Notes: a model not told the origin generated them from the letters alone. A stretch of DNA of 64,000 nucleotides from Staphylococcus rostri (GCF_002902145.1 NZ_PPRF01000040.1:24550-88549); one strand, 5' to 3'; positions 50,493 through 61,198 are shown, counted from the stretch's first letter. Numbers and translations are program-made.

Positions 50493-51308
50493 ATGAATAT
50501 TTATTTAGCAGAATTTTTCGGGACAGCCCTTTTACTTTTAATGGGTGGCGGTGTTGTCGCTAACGTCGTACTAAGAAAGTCAAAAGGTGAAGCAGCAGAC
50601 TGGATAGTTATTGCTGTCGGTTGGGGACTTGCTGTTACGTTAGGTGTCTACGCAGTCGGTCAGTTCTCAGGTGCGCATTTGAACCCTGCAGTTACCATCG
50701 CATTTGCCGTAACGGGTGATTTTGCATGGTCACAAGTGCCAGGTTACATCGTGGCACAAATGCTTGGTGCCATTGTCGGTGCAGCACTTACATGGTTAAC
50801 ATACTTACCACATTGGCGTGCAACAGATGATCAAGGTGCGAAGTTAGGTGTTTTCTCAACAGCACCTGGTATCCGTAACTACATGGCAAACTTCTTAACA
50901 GAGATTATTGGCACAGCTATTTTAATTGCAGGTTTATTATTTATCGGCGCAAACAAATTTACAGATGGTTTAAATCCATTAATCGTCGGTGCATTAATCG
51001 TCGCAATTGGTGTCAGCTTAGGTGGTCCAACTGGTTATGCAATCAATCCAGCCCGTGACTTAGGTCCACGTATCGCGCATGCGTTATTACCAATCCACAA
51101 AAAGGGTAGCAGTGACTGGTCATATGCAATCGTACCAGTACTTGGTCCTATCGTTGGTGGTATGTTAGGTGCGGTCATCTATCGCCTTGTATTTGAAAGT
51201 ACATTCGATGTATGGACAATCATCACAGTCGTTCTTGTCGCATGTACACTCGTGCTCGGTCAGATCATGAACAAAAAATCTTCAAGAGATGACATCGCAA
51301 AAATTTAA
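50493..51308 (+). CDS. glpF: Glycerol uptake facilitator (aquaglyceroporin)
   Basis: Membrane channel that lets glycerol enter for GlpK. The two channel NPA boxes are HLNPAVT near residue 66 and AINPARDLGPR near 188; the aspartate after the second NPA is typical of glycerol channels, not water channels. Six membrane helices fit the 271 residues. AAGGAGG precedes the ATG. It is followed by glpK after 50 bases. Confidence 0.94.
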   Translation: MNIYLAEFFGTALLLLMGGGVVANVVLRKSKGEAADWIVIAVGWGLAVTLGVYAVGQFSGAHLNPAVTIAFAVTGDFAWSQVPGYIVAQMLGAIVGAALTWLTYLPHWRATDDQGAKLGVFSTAPGIRNYMANFLTEIIGTAILIAGLLFIGANKFTDGLNPLIVGALIVAIGVSLGGPTGYAINPARDLGPRIAHALLPIHKKGSSDWSYAIVPVLGPIVGGMLGAVIYRLVFESTFDVWTIITVVLVACTLVLGQIMNKKSSRDDIAKI

Positions 51309-51322
51309 CTTTAAAATAATAG

Positions 51323-52864
<1,542 letters not shown>

Positions 52865-52906
52865 CTGTGATATACTAAAGTCAAGTTAATAGAAGCACGC
52901 GAGATT

Positions 52907-52963
52907 AGGAGAGATTTTTCGTACAACTTTAAATAAGTCTGTAGGAGAAGTCTCTCCTTTTTT
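52907..52963 (+). promoter_or_regulatory. glpD leader terminator, probable GlpP target
   Basis: AGGAGAGA (52907-52914) pairs with TCTCTCCT (52951-52958) before a T run, downstream of a TATACT -10 box at 52871. It gives glpD its own GlpP-dependent leader. Confidence 0.7.
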
Positions 52964-52986
52964 AGTACAAATAGGAGGTAGTTAGT

Positions 52987-54657
52987 ATGGGTTTATCAAC
53001 ATTAAAGCGTCATTCAGTCAAAGAAAATATGAAACAAGGTACGTATGATTTAGTCGTTGTAGGTGGCGGTATTACAGGGGCAGGTATCGCACTTGATGCA
53101 TCAGCACGTGGCATGAAAGTCGCACTCGTGGAAATGCAAGACTTCGCACAAGGGACAAGCTCTCGTTCAACAAAATTAGTACACGGTGGTTTACGTTACT
53201 TGAAACAATTCCAAATTGGTGTTGTCGCTGAAACAGGTAAAGAACGTGCTATCGTTTATGAAAACGGACCACACGTAACAACACCAGAGCGTATGTTATT
53301 ACCAATGCACAAAGGCGGCACATTCGGTAAATTCTCAACATCTATCGGTTTAGCTGTATACGATTTCTTAGCAGGCGTTAAAAAATCAGAACGCAAAACA
53401 ATGTTAAACAAACAACAAACAATGGACAAAGAACCACTAGTCAAACAAGAAGGTCTTAAAGGTGGCGGTTCATACGTTGAATATCGTACAGACGATGCAC
53501 GTTTAACAATCGAAGTTATGAAAAAAGCAGCTGAACAAGGTGCAGACATCATCAACTATGCAAAAGTAACGAACTTCTTATATGACGATAAACAACAAGT
53601 CAAAGGTGTAACTGTTACAGACCGTTTAGAAAACGATACATTCGACATTCATGCGAAAAAAGTCGTCAATGCGACTGGTCCATGGGTAGACGAAGTACGT
53701 CGTGCAGACTACTCTAAAAACAACAAACAATTACGCTTAACTAAGGGTGTTCACGTTGTTATCGACCAATCTAAGTTCCCATTACAACAAGCTGTGTACT
53801 TTGATACAGAAAATGATGGTCGTATGATTTTCGCTATTCCACGTGATGGTAAAGCGTATGTTGGTACAACAGATACATTCTACGATAACGATAAAGCGAG
53901 CCCACAAGTAAACCAAGAAGACCGTGATTACTTAATTGATGCGATTAACTACATGTTCCCAACAGTGAATGTGTCTGATAGCGATATCGAATCAACTTGG
54001 GCAGGTATCCGTCCGTTAATTTTAGAAGAAGGTAAAGATCCATCTGAAATTTCACGTAAAGATGAAGTTTGGGAAGGTAAATCTGGCTTATTAACAATTG
54101 CAGGTGGTAAGTTAACAGGTTACCGTCATATGGCCGAAGATATTATGAACTTAGTTGAAAAACGCTTGAAACAAGAGTATGGCGATAAATTTAAAGCAGT
54201 GAACACTAAACACATCACGATTTCTGGTGGTGACGTAGGTGGTAGCGCAAACTTTGAAAACTTCGTTGCTGAAAAAGTAGAAGAAGCACGTAAATTCAAC
54301 TTAGACCCACAACTTGCAGAATTCTTTGCGCGTCGCTATGGTTCTAACGTAGATACTATTTTTGAAATCGTTCAAGCTGCTAAACACCAAAACAGTGGCT
54401 TACCATTACAAGTTTATGTAGAACTTGTTTACGGTGTACAACACGAACTTGTCGTGAAACCAACAGACTTCTTCGTGCGTCGTACTGGCGATATTTACTT
54501 CAACATTGATGCGGTAATGCGTCATAAAGATGCGGTTATCGAAGTGCTTGCTGACTTAGTAGGTTATGATGAACATACAAAAGCACAATACAAAGCAGAA
54601 CTTGAACAAGCAATTGATGAAGCACGCTTTGGTCAACATCAACCAGCTGAAGCATAA
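52987..54657 (+). CDS. glpD: Aerobic glycerol-3-phosphate dehydrogenase
   Basis: FAD enzyme at the membrane surface that oxidises glycerol-3-phosphate to dihydroxyacetone phosphate and passes electrons to quinone. The FAD-binding motif [19 protein letters not shown] is near residue 23, and [15 protein letters not shown] near 69 is a GlpD hallmark. A C-terminal DUF/alpha-helical domain completes the 556 residues. TAGGAGG precedes the ATG. It ends the glycerol gene group and is followed by a long terminator stem. Confidence 0.96.
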   Translation: MGLSTLKRHSVKENMKQGTYDLVVVGGGITGAGIALDASARGMKVALVEMQDFAQGTSSRSTKLVHGGLRYLKQFQIGVVAETGKERAIVYENGPHVTTPERMLLPMHKGGTFGKFSTSIGLAVYDFLAGVKKSERKTMLNKQQTMDKEPLVKQEGLKGGGSYVEYRTDDARLTIEVMKKAAEQGADIINYAKVTNFLYDDKQQVKGVTVTDRLENDTFDIHAKKVVNATGPWVDEVRRADYSKNNKQLRLTKGVHVVIDQSKFPLQQAVYFDTENDGRMIFAIPRDGKAYVGTTDTFYDNDKASPQVNQEDRDYLIDAINYMFPTVNVSDSDIESTWAGIRPLILEEGKDPSEISRKDEVWEGKSGLLTIAGGKLTGYRHMAEDIMNLVEKRLKQEYGDKFKAVNTKHITISGGDVGGSANFENFVAEKVEEARKFNLDPQLAEFFARRYGSNVDTIFEIVQAAKHQNSGLPLQVYVELVYGVQHELVVKPTDFFVRRTGDIYFNIDAVMRHKDAVIEVLADLVGYDEHTKAQYKAELEQAIDEARFGQHQPAEA

Positions 54658-54680
54658 TAAGCGCTAATAAAATATTCTAA

Positions 54681-54747
54681 AACCATTGGCTTGTCAGTGA
54701 TACATGGACATATCATTGTTACATGTACACTGTCGCCAATGGTTTTT
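54681..54747 (+). terminator. Long intrinsic terminator after glpD
   Basis: AACCATTGGC and GCCAATGGTT form a perfect 10-bp stem, extended inward by CAGTG/CACTG and ACATG/CATGT, then TTTTT. The rest of the gap to 54926 is AT-rich without an ORF. Confidence 0.88.
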
Positions 54748-54926
54748 CTTTGTATAAATTTAGGTGTTCAAAAGCATTTTCTGTCTCATGACCAATGTTT
54801 TGAAGTAATGAAACAATTAAAGTATAAAGCACCTAAACATTACTAAATTGCCAATTCAGTCCACCGTCAATAAAATGGTTATGGTAAAGTATAGATAGGA
54901 TAAATGACGAAAGGTGGAGAGATAAG

Positions 54927-55880
54927 ATGGTCAAACATGAAGCAATGAAGATGACAATGACAGATGGCACAATGCTCGAAACCAAAGTTGATCGTGCCGA
55001 CAGAGAGGCAGTTGGCATCATTCATATTTTTCACGGTATGGCTGAACATATGGATCGCTATGAACCACTTGTCAACAAACTGAATGAACGTGGCTACCAT
55101 GTCATCCGTCATAATCATCGCGGTCACGGGAAAGAAATTGATGGGATTCGTGGACATTTTGATTCTATGGAACAAGTCGTCACAGATGCGAATGAAGTAC
55201 AAACGACATTGCGCAATGACTTAGGACAACAGCTACCGTATATTGTAATCGGGCATTCAATGGGATCGATTATTGCACGTCAATATGCCGAAACATACCC
55301 TGAAACATTGCAAGGTCTGATTTTAAGTGGTACGGGTTACTTCCCGAAATGGCAAGGGTATCCGTCGTTTGTTGCCCTGAAGCTTATTACATTGTTGTTT
55401 GGATCAACGAAACGATTAGATTGGGTCAATCACCTTGTAACAGGTCGCTTTAACAAACAATTCAAACCACAACGAACAGTGAGCGACTGGATTAGTTCAG
55501 ATCACGCAGAAGTAGACAAGTACATAAAAGATGCGTACTCAGGTTTTAATGTGTCGAACCAACTCGTGTATAGTGTCACACGCAGTATGATGAAGACGGG
55601 TGAATTGGCAAATATCCAACGAATGAACAAACGCGTCCCAGTTTTGCTTGTATCAGGCAAGGACGATCCATTTGGCGAAAATGGTAAAGGGATTCGTCGT
55701 CTCGCACGTCAACTGAAAAAAGGCGGTATTGAACACATTACAGTCCAATTGTATCCACATAAACGGCATGAAGTGTTATTTGAAAAAGACTATGAAAATG
55801 TTTGGAAACACCTATTAGACTGGATGAGTCGCCAAATTATACAAAAAACAAAAGAGAGTGAAGCACATGAGCAAAAATAA
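54927..55880 (+). CDS. Alpha/beta hydrolase, monoacylglycerol lipase-like
   Basis: Serine hydrolase of 317 residues. The nucleophile elbow GHSMGS is near residue 112 after the oxyanion strand HIFHGMAEHMDRYEP. The catalytic acid is probably in VSGKDDPFG near 250 and the histidine in HKRHEVLFE near 282, giving a complete triad. The order matches lysophospholipase/monoglyceride lipase proteins, called lysophospholipase in S. aureus annotations. No signal peptide is seen, so it is cytoplasmic. It overlaps miaA by 14 bases; the substrate is not known. Confidence 0.85.
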   Translation: MVKHEAMKMTMTDGTMLETKVDRADREAVGIIHIFHGMAEHMDRYEPLVNKLNERGYHVIRHNHRGHGKEIDGIRGHFDSMEQVVTDANEVQTTLRNDLGQQLPYIVIGHSMGSIIARQYAETYPETLQGLILSGTGYFPKWQGYPSFVALKLITLLFGSTKRLDWVNHLVTGRFNKQFKPQRTVSDWISSDHAEVDKYIKDAYSGFNVSNQLVYSVTRSMMKTGELANIQRMNKRVPVLLVSGKDDPFGENGKGIRRLARQLKKGGIEHITVQLYPHKRHEVLFEKDYENVWKHLLDWMSRQIIQKTKESEAHEQK

Positions 55881-56823
55881 ACCATTTCTTGTTGTGATTG
55901 TCGGACCGACTGCGAGCGGTAAGACAGCATTGAGTATAGAATTAGCCAAAGCGATTAATGGAGAAGTCATTAGTGGTGATTCTATGCAAGTATATAAGGG
56001 AATGGATATCGGTACAGCGAAGATTACGCAAGAAGAAATGGAAGGCATTCCACACCATTTAATTGATATCTTAAACCCAGACGAACCGTTTTCGGCTTAT
56101 GACTTTCAACAACGTGTGAAGCCACTGATAGAAGCTATTACAGCGCGTGGTAAAGTGCCAATTATTGCGGGAGGTACAGGCTTATACATTCAATCCGTGA
56201 TCTATGATTATCGTTTTGATGATGAAGCCGTATCAGCAGAGCGTGCGCAAGCGGTTGAAGCCCAAATGGCGGAACTTGCCGCGTATTCCAACGAAGCGTT
56301 ACACGAATATCTTGGTACATTTGATCCGGAATCTCAAGAAGCGATTCATCCGAATAATCGTCAAAGAGTGGAGCGCGCGATTGTCTACTACTTGAAAACA
56401 AAAAAAGTTATGAGTAAACGTAAGAAAAGTACCCAGTTAACAGAAAATTATGATACATTAATAGCAGGGATAGAAATGTCGCGCGAAACATTATATCAAA
56501 GAATAAATAATCGCGTTGACATCATGTTGTCTCAAGGTTTATTGGATGAAGTGCAAGAACTGATTGATCAGGGATATGCATCGTGTCAGAGTATGCAAGC
56601 TATCGGTTATAAGGAAATGATCCCTGTTGTTACAGATGGTAAGGATGTAGATGTCGCAACTGAAGAACTTAAGCAACATTCACGCAACTATGCAAAAAGG
56701 CAGATGACCTGGTTCAAAAACAAATTAAATGTTCACTGGTTAGATAGAGAGAAGATGTCACTTACTTCAATGTTATCTGAGCTCACAACCCAAATAAACA
56801 AAAGGAGATATGAAAATGGTTGA
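55867..56823 (+). CDS. miaA: tRNA dimethylallyltransferase MiaA
   Basis: Isopentenylates A37 of tRNAs reading U-start codons, giving the substrate of MiaB. The P-loop GPTASGKTALS is near residue 14, GEVISGDSMQVYKGMDIGTAKI follows, and the C-terminal TWFKNKLNVHWLD is typical. The ATG at 55867 gives 318 residues; earlier in-frame codons lack a ribosome binding site. hfq overlaps its end by eight bases, the standard miaA-hfq coupling. Confidence 0.95.
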   Translation: MSKNKPFLVVIVGPTASGKTALSIELAKAINGEVISGDSMQVYKGMDIGTAKITQEEMEGIPHHLIDILNPDEPFSAYDFQQRVKPLIEAITARGKVPIIAGGTGLYIQSVIYDYRFDDEAVSAERAQAVEAQMAELAAYSNEALHEYLGTFDPESQEAIHPNNRQRVERAIVYYLKTKKVMSKRKKSTQLTENYDTLIAGIEMSRETLYQRINNRVDIMLSQGLLDEVQELIDQGYASCQSMQAIGYKEMIPVVTDGKDVDVATEELKQHSRNYAKRQMTWFKNKLNVHWLDREKMSLTSMLSELTTQINKRRYENG

Positions 56824-57022
56824 GAAAAGAAACATTCAAGATGAGTACCTTGAAACTTTCAAAAATGAAGAGAAGGAATTGACGGTCTTTTTAACAAATG
56901 GCTTTCAATTACGTGGTACATTACACGATTATGACAAGTATGTCATTGACTTCTTCTCACAAGATCGACATCATCTGATCTATAAACACGCGATTAGTAC
57001 GTTTGTAGAAGGGGCACAATAA
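56816..57022 (+). CDS. hfq: RNA chaperone Hfq
   Basis: Sm-like hexameric RNA-binding protein. The Sm1 region (ELTVFLTNGFQLRGTLHDYDKYVI) and Sm2 signature LIYKHAISTF are clear, and the N-terminal NIQD keeps the uridine-binding glutamine-aspartate. The second ATG (56816), eight bases after AAAGGAG, is preferred over 56810. At 68 residues it ends soon after Sm2 and lacks a C-terminal tail; the variable DFFSQDRHH stretch is unlike enteric Hfq. Its importance in staphylococci is modest according to the literature. Confidence 0.9.
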   Translation: MVEKRNIQDEYLETFKNEEKELTVFLTNGFQLRGTLHDYDKYVIDFFSQDRHHLIYKHAISTFVEGAQ

Positions 57023-57050
57023 TTTGAGTTGTGCGTAGTGCGTATGAATT

Positions 57051-57205
57051 GGGGAGTGGGGCAGGAATCTCATTTTTTAAAAGATTCCGTTGTCCCACCC
57101 CGGCAAGGCTGAGTAGGTGTGAAAAAAGCTTGTAAAAGCATATTTTCACACCAGTCAGCTACTGCCATCTACATAAATACTCAAAAATAAATTGAACGTT
57201 ATTTG
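57051..57205 (-). repeat. Intergenic structured repeat, copy F (inverted)
   Basis: The 510-base gap between hfq and bsaA contains no gene; it holds this repeat, two terminators and copy G. Read on the minus strand, copy F matches copy D along its length: GGCAGTAGCTGACTGGTGTG, ACAAGCTTTTTTCACACCTA, GCCTTGCCGGGGTGGGACAA, CGGAATCTTTT, then CTGCCCCACTCCCC. Both hairpins are intact. Its similarity to D, although opposite in orientation, suggests recent spread or conservation. Confidence 0.75.
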
Positions 57206-57297
57206 TTAAGGGGATGTGAACAGTTTGATTCAAGCAAGCTGTCGCACGCACTACCGATTGATTGAGCGAAGATGAAACGAATTATGTAATATGATAG

Positions 57298-57331
57298 AAC
57301 GTCTTACTACATTGTGGTATGGCGTTTTATT
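57298..57331 (+). terminator. Probable intrinsic terminator downstream of hfq
   Basis: AACGTCTTACTACA pairs with TGTGGTATGGCGTT (some G-U pairs and a mismatch) with a very small loop, followed by TTAT. It ends + strand transcription after hfq and repeat F. Confidence 0.6.
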
Positions 57332-57332
57332 A

Positions 57333-57381
57333 TGCAAAAAAGCAGTATCACTGTGGCTTTGTGCCGACAATGATACTGCTT
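57333..57381 (-). terminator. Intrinsic terminator for bsaA (minus strand)
   Basis: Minus strand: AAGCAGTATCA and TGATACTGCTT form a perfect 11-bp stem with a 20-base loop (itself with GGC/GCC pairing), followed by seven T residues. It lies 150 bases past the bsaA stop, beyond repeat G. Confidence 0.8.
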
Positions 57382-57398
57382 GTGTACTGCAAATTGAT

Positions 57399-57526
57399 GG
57401 ATGTGAGACAGATAGCTCACTCTTTTAAAAAGATTGTGTTGTCTTACGTGAAAAAACTTGAGAAAGTGTATTTTCACATCAGTCTACATCAATATTCAAA
57501 CATAAATTGAATAATGTCCCAATTTC
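57399..57526 (-). repeat. Intergenic structured repeat, copy G (inverted, diverged)
   Basis: On the minus strand it reads GGGACATTATTCAATTTATG, AGACTGATGTGAAAAT, AAGTTTTTTCACG, then ACAACACAATCTTTTTAAAA and CTGTCTCACATCC, in the order of copy D. The hairpin 2 arms have drifted. It lies in the 3' untranslated region of bsaA. Confidence 0.55.
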
Positions 57527-57532
57527 GAATGA

Positions 57533-58006
57533 TTATAATACTTTCTCAATCGCATCTTTAATTTTTTCAGGTGGTTTTTGTGGAGAATATCGATGTATTA
57601 CATTGCCTTCACGGTCGATTAAAAACTTTGTGAAATTCCATTTAATATTCTCGCTGAATAATCCTGATTGTTGCGCTTTAAGATAAGTAAATAATGGATG
57701 TGCATTTTCCCCATTGACATCAATTTTTTCGTGCATAGGGAATGTCACACCATAGTTTAATTTACAGTTCGTTTCAGCTTCTTGACCCGTTCCCGGTTCT
57801 TGCTTACCAAACTGATTACATGGAAAACCTAATACAGTAAATCCTTGATCACGATATGTTTCGTAAAGTTCTTGTAACCCTCCGAATTGTGATGTGAAAC
57901 CACATTCACTTGCAGTATTCACAATAAGTAAAACATCACCTTGATACTTCGCAAGTGGATAGGTTGTGCCATCTGTCTGTGTGACTTCGATATCATATAT
58001 ACTCAT
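57533..58006 (-). CDS. bsaA: Glutathione peroxidase-like protein BsaA
   Basis: Thiol peroxidase of the thioredoxin fold, 157 residues. The catalytic cysteine lies in [16 protein letters not shown] near residue 36, with the conserved [13 protein letters not shown] near 64 and [10 protein letters not shown] near 131 providing the Cys-Gln-Trp-Asn site. Low-GC bacteria use thioredoxin or bacillithiol rather than glutathione. The start MSIYDIEV was chosen because AAGGAGTGG lies eight bases upstream. It is the only clear minus-strand gene, convergent with hfq and divergent from hflX. Confidence 0.93.
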   Translation of the reverse strand: MSIYDIEVTQTDGTTYPLAKYQGDVLLIVNTASECGFTSQFGGLQELYETYRDQGFTVLGFPCNQFGKQEPGTGQEAETNCKLNYGVTFPMHEKIDVNGENAHPLFTYLKAQQSGLFSENIKWNFTKFLIDREGNVIHRYSPQKPPEKIKDAIEKVL

Positions 58007-58110
58007 AACAACCACTCCTTTATAATTAATATAGCACATTCCTCGGATATAGTCTTAACAAGCACACTGTGTTACAATAAAGTTTACTATGTTAAAGAAC
58101 GAATGGTGAT

Positions 58111-59352
58111 ATGATGCATAATCAACAACCTTATACAACAGAAAAAGTACGTGAAAAAGCGGTCTTAATTGGTGTCGATCTCTATCAATCTGATTATGAT
58201 TTTGATAGTACGATGGCAGAGTTAGATGCCTTAGCACATACATGCGAATTAGAGGTGAAAGGGGCCTTTTCGCAACGTAAAAACTATATGGACCAGCGCT
58301 TTTATGTCGGTAAAGGAAAATTACAAGAAATTGAAGACTTTATTGAATTTCATGATATTGATGTGTTGGTCACAAATGATGAATTAACGACCGCACAATC
58401 GAAAAATTTAAATAAAGCGTTAGGCATAAAAATTATTGACCGTACGCAACTAATACTTGAAATTTTCGCGTTGAGAGCAAAAAGTCGAGAAGGGCAACTC
58501 CAAGTCGAATATGCGCAATTAGATTATCTATTGCCACGCTTGATGGGGCACGGTAAAAGCTTGTCACGTCTTGGCGGTGGTATCGGGACACGTGGTCCGG
58601 GTGAAACGAAGCTAGAGACCGACCGCCGTCACATCCGTACGCGTATGACAGAAATCAAACGTAAGCTTTCTGAAGTGTCTGCACATCGAGAACGTTATCG
58701 TCAAAAAAGAGATCAACATGACGTCTTCCAAATTGCTTTGGTAGGTTATACTAATGCGGGGAAATCATCGTGGTTTAATACGTTAACAGACGCAGGGACC
58801 TATGAAAAGGATCAACTTTTTGCGACATTGGATCCTAAAACACGACAATTAAAGTTAAATGACGGTTTTGAAGTAATTATTTCAGACACAGTAGGTTTTA
58901 TTCAAAAATTGCCGACGACTTTAATTGAAGCATTTAAGTCAACATTGGAAGAAGCAAAACGTGCAGACTTGTTGTTACATGTGGTAGATGCAAGCCATGC
59001 TGATTATAAAGCACAGTATGATACGGTTAATGACTTGATTAAAACATTAGAAATGGATACGATTCCGCAAATTGTGTTATTTAATAAGCGTGACCTACAT
59101 ACAGGTGAAATGCCAGTGACGAATAAACCAATGGTCTTTGTATCAGCAAAAGACGCCGATGATATTGAAACGGTTAAGAGAATGTTATTAACACAAATGA
59201 AACAACAAATGTCATACTATGAAACACGTGTACCAAGTCACGATGCAGATAAATTGTATCAGTTAAAACAACATACGTTAGTCACACGTCTTGAATTTGA
59301 TGAAGGCGCAGAAGATTATATTGTTGAAGGGTATAAAAAATATAGAAAGTAG
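58111..59352 (+). CDS. hflX: GTPase HflX
   Basis: Ribosome-binding GTPase that splits 70S ribosomes under heat or antibiotic stress. The N-terminal ATP-binding domain (YVGKGKLQEIEDF) has the linker SRLGGGIGTRGPGETKLE near residue 150. The G domain has G1 GYTNAGKSSWF near 213 and G3 DTVGFIQKLPTTLIEAF near 259, with NKRD and SAKD. It has 413 residues. Two adjacent ATGs are possible starts. It lies after hfq in the order, as in many bacteria, but bsaA intervenes. Confidence 0.93.
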   Translation: MMHNQQPYTTEKVREKAVLIGVDLYQSDYDFDSTMAELDALAHTCELEVKGAFSQRKNYMDQRFYVGKGKLQEIEDFIEFHDIDVLVTNDELTTAQSKNLNKALGIKIIDRTQLILEIFALRAKSREGQLQVEYAQLDYLLPRLMGHGKSLSRLGGGIGTRGPGETKLETDRRHIRTRMTEIKRKLSEVSAHRERYRQKRDQHDVFQIALVGYTNAGKSSWFNTLTDAGTYEKDQLFATLDPKTRQLKLNDGFEVIISDTVGFIQKLPTTLIEAFKSTLEEAKRADLLLHVVDASHADYKAQYDTVNDLIKTLEMDTIPQIVLFNKRDLHTGEMPVTNKPMVFVSAKDADDIETVKRMLLTQMKQQMSYYETRVPSHDADKLYQLKQHTLVTRLEFDEGAEDYIVEGYKKYRK

Positions 59353-59359
59353 CGGGAAC

Positions 59360-60604
59360 ATGAGCAAATTAACACAAATTATTGAACAAGTAGAACATAC
59401 ATTAACACCATATTTTAAAGAAATTGAAACACGTGCGTATCATAACCAAGCAAAAGTATTAGACGCTTTCCATAAAGTGAAAATTTCAGAATCTGATTTA
59501 CTGGGCACAACAGGATATGGCTATGATGACTTTGGGCGAGATCATTTAGAAGCGGTTTATGCTGAAACGTTTAAGGCAGAAGATGCGCTCGTTCGTCCAC
59601 AAATTATTTCAGGGACACATGCGATTACCGTTGCGTTACAGAGCTTGTTGAAACCGGGAGATGAACTGATGTATATTACTGGAAGCCCGTATGACACTTT
59701 ATTAGAAGTTATTGGCGTTAACGGCTCTGGTATTGAAAGTTTAAAAGAATATGGCATTGGTTATCGTGAAGTACCATTGAATCATGGCGCAATTGATATT
59801 GATGCTGTGAATGAAGCGATTAGCGCAGAGACAAAAGTTATCGCAATCCAACGTTCAAAAGGTTACGACCAACGACCTTCAATTACGATTGACGAGATTG
59901 AAAATGCGATTCAACAAATCAAAAAAGTACATCCAGAAGTGATTGTTTTTGTCGATAACTGTTATGGTGAATTTGTAGAAACACGTGAACCAATTGAAGT
60001 AGGTGCAGACGTAATCGCCGGTTCATTAATTAAAAACCCAGGTGGCGGCCTTGCGAAAATTGGTGGTTACATTGCAGGGCGTAAAGATTTAATTGAACGT
60101 TGTGGTTATCGCTTAACAGCACCAGGTATTGGGAAAGAAGCAGGTGCCTCATTAAGTGCCCTACATGAAATGTATCAAGGCTTTTTCTTGAGCCCACACG
60201 TTGTTAGCCAAAGTTTAAAAGGTGCATTATTTACAAGTCTATTATTGGAAAAATGCAATATGCAAACAACACCAAGCTATGACACACCGCGTACCGACTT
60301 AATTCAAACAGTATCATTCGAGAATGCCGAACAAATGATCAAATTCTGTCAAAGTATTCAACACGCATCTCCCATTAATGCCCAATTCAGTCCAGAACCA
60401 AGCTACATGCCAGGTTATGAAGACGATGTCATTATGGCAGCAGGTACTTTTGTGCAAGGTGCTTCAATTGAGCTTACCGCAGACGGTCCAATCCGCGCGC
60501 CATATGAAGTATATGTGCAAGGTGGCTTGACATACGAACACGTTAAGATAGCTGTGACACGTGCAGTAGAAGATATGATCAATGAAGGCTTGATCGAGCT
60601 TTAA
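59360..60604 (+). CDS. ynbB: PLP-dependent Cys/Met lyase-like protein (YnbB, 'aluminium resistance' family)
   Basis: A 414-residue protein of the methionine gamma-lyase-like YnbB family. Pyridoxal-phosphate enzyme features are the FVDNCYGEFVET aspartate segment near residue 200 and the lysine in GSLIKNPGGGLAKIGGY near 225. The conserved N-terminal TTGYGYDDFGRDHLE is present. The name 'aluminium resistance protein' is historical; the substrate is unknown. The start was chosen at 59360, eight bases after the hflX stop with GCGGGAAC upstream. It normally precedes glnR; here 594 bases with a CRISPR array intervene. Confidence 0.87.
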   Translation: MSKLTQIIEQVEHTLTPYFKEIETRAYHNQAKVLDAFHKVKISESDLLGTTGYGYDDFGRDHLEAVYAETFKAEDALVRPQIISGTHAITVALQSLLKPGDELMYITGSPYDTLLEVIGVNGSGIESLKEYGIGYREVPLNHGAIDIDAVNEAISAETKVIAIQRSKGYDQRPSITIDEIENAIQQIKKVHPEVIVFVDNCYGEFVETREPIEVGADVIAGSLIKNPGGGLAKIGGYIAGRKDLIERCGYRLTAPGIGKEAGASLSALHEMYQGFFLSPHVVSQSLKGALFTSLLLEKCNMQTTPSYDTPRTDLIQTVSFENAEQMIKFCQSIQHASPINAQFSPEPSYMPGYEDDVIMAAGTFVQGASIELTADGPIRAPYEVYVQGGLTYEHVKIAVTRAVEDMINEGLIEL

Positions 60605-60611
60605 GCATACG

Positions 60612-60647
60612 AAAACACCCCCATCTTTTTCGAGAGGGGGTGTTTTT
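60612..60647 (+). terminator. Intrinsic terminator after ynbB
   Basis: AAAACACCCCC pairs with GGGGTGTTTT and is followed by further T residues. It abuts the distal end of the CRISPR array. Confidence 0.85.
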
Positions 60648-60649
60648 GT

Positions 60650-60799
60650 ATTACAGAGTAGTAAAACTGTATAGCACTGATGTTTGTGATATATGGTGTT
60701 TCACTTATACCAAAAATTACAGAGTACTAAAACTAGTCATCGCATTTTTACGAATCTTGTTAGGTTTCACTTATACCAAAAATTACAGAGTACTAAAAC
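60650..60799 (-). CRISPR. CRISPR array 1 (minus strand): two full repeats, one degenerate, two 30-bp spacers
   Basis: On the minus strand the 36-bp repeat starts GTTTTAGTACTCTGTAAT and ends GGTATAAGTGAAAC. Full copies are at 60764-60799 and 60698-60733 and are identical. A truncated terminal copy lies at 60650-60667 (18 bases kept, one mismatch). Spacers of exactly 30 bp are at 60734-60763 and 60668-60697. The leader side is to the right (60800 onward): read on the minus strand, GTTATAATAACGCTAGAG abuts the first repeat. The repeat start is that of the S. aureus Cas9 (type II) crRNA repeat. No cas gene lies in the window. Confidence 0.92.
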
Positions 60800-60873
60800 C
60801 TCTAGCGTTATTATAACTTAGAATATTGATAATTTCACACATAATTTTGATAAGCCTTAATTGATAAGCCATA

Positions 60874-61044
60874 ATGGCAACAAGGGAAAAGGGATCAGAA
60901 GGTGACAATATCAAATTTATGACTTCCCTCTTAAAATGGTTTGTTGCTCAACAAAAGATTCACCTGCTTAAACAAGAAGTTTTCAAGTTGAAAGAACAGA
61001 ATAGGCTACTGACAAAATCTTTAGTTGAAAGCATTTTTGAGTAG
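60874..61044 (+). CDS. Small ORF of 56 residues between CRISPR array 1 and glnR, unknown
   Basis: ATG to TAG encoding MATREKGSEGDNIKFM, then a predicted amphipathic helix KIHLLKQEVFKLKEQNRLL. There is no convincing ribosome binding site. It could be a small protein or the leftover end of a longer gene. I do not recognise it. The 594-base ynbB-glnR gap otherwise holds the terminator, array 1 with its leader, and the glnR promoter region. Confidence 0.35.
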   Translation: MATREKGSEGDNIKFMTSLLKWFVAQQKIHLLKQEVFKLKEQNRLLTKSLVESIFE

Positions 61045-61112
61045 TAGTATTTAGAATGTTTAACATTATTCCAGTCTGTTTTGTATTACGTATGTGTTGA
61101 TTTTGAATTTCA

Positions 61113-61129
61113 TGTCAGGTTTTCTTACA
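61113..61129 (+). promoter_or_regulatory. GlnR/TnrA-type binding site upstream of glnRA
   Basis: TGTCA, GGTTTTC, TTACA matches the consensus TGTNA-N7-TNACA perfectly. It lies five bases before the glnR -35 box, as expected for feedback control by GlnR. Confidence 0.85.
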
Positions 61130-61134
61130 TATTT

Positions 61135-61163
61135 TTGAAATACATAAAATTATGTGCTAATGT
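61135..61163 (+). promoter_or_regulatory. glnRA promoter
   Basis: TTGAAA (61135-61140), a 17-base spacer containing the dyad ACATAA/TTATGT, and TAATGT (61158-61163). Confidence 0.65.
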
Positions 61164-61198
61164 TAAGACAAGTTCAAAAGTTCAAGGAGATGGCATAG

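Noticed and set aside
57319..57510. 63-codon plus-strand frame between hfq and bsaA
   Set aside because: Runs through two terminator stems and repeat G and lacks a ribosome binding site; the DNA there is explained by the structures.
60650..60667. tracrRNA anti-repeat next to array 1
   Set aside because: ATTACAGAGTAGTAAAAC could pair with a repeat, but it sits exactly 30 bp from the next repeat and has no nexus/terminator hairpins after it, so it is a degenerate terminal repeat.
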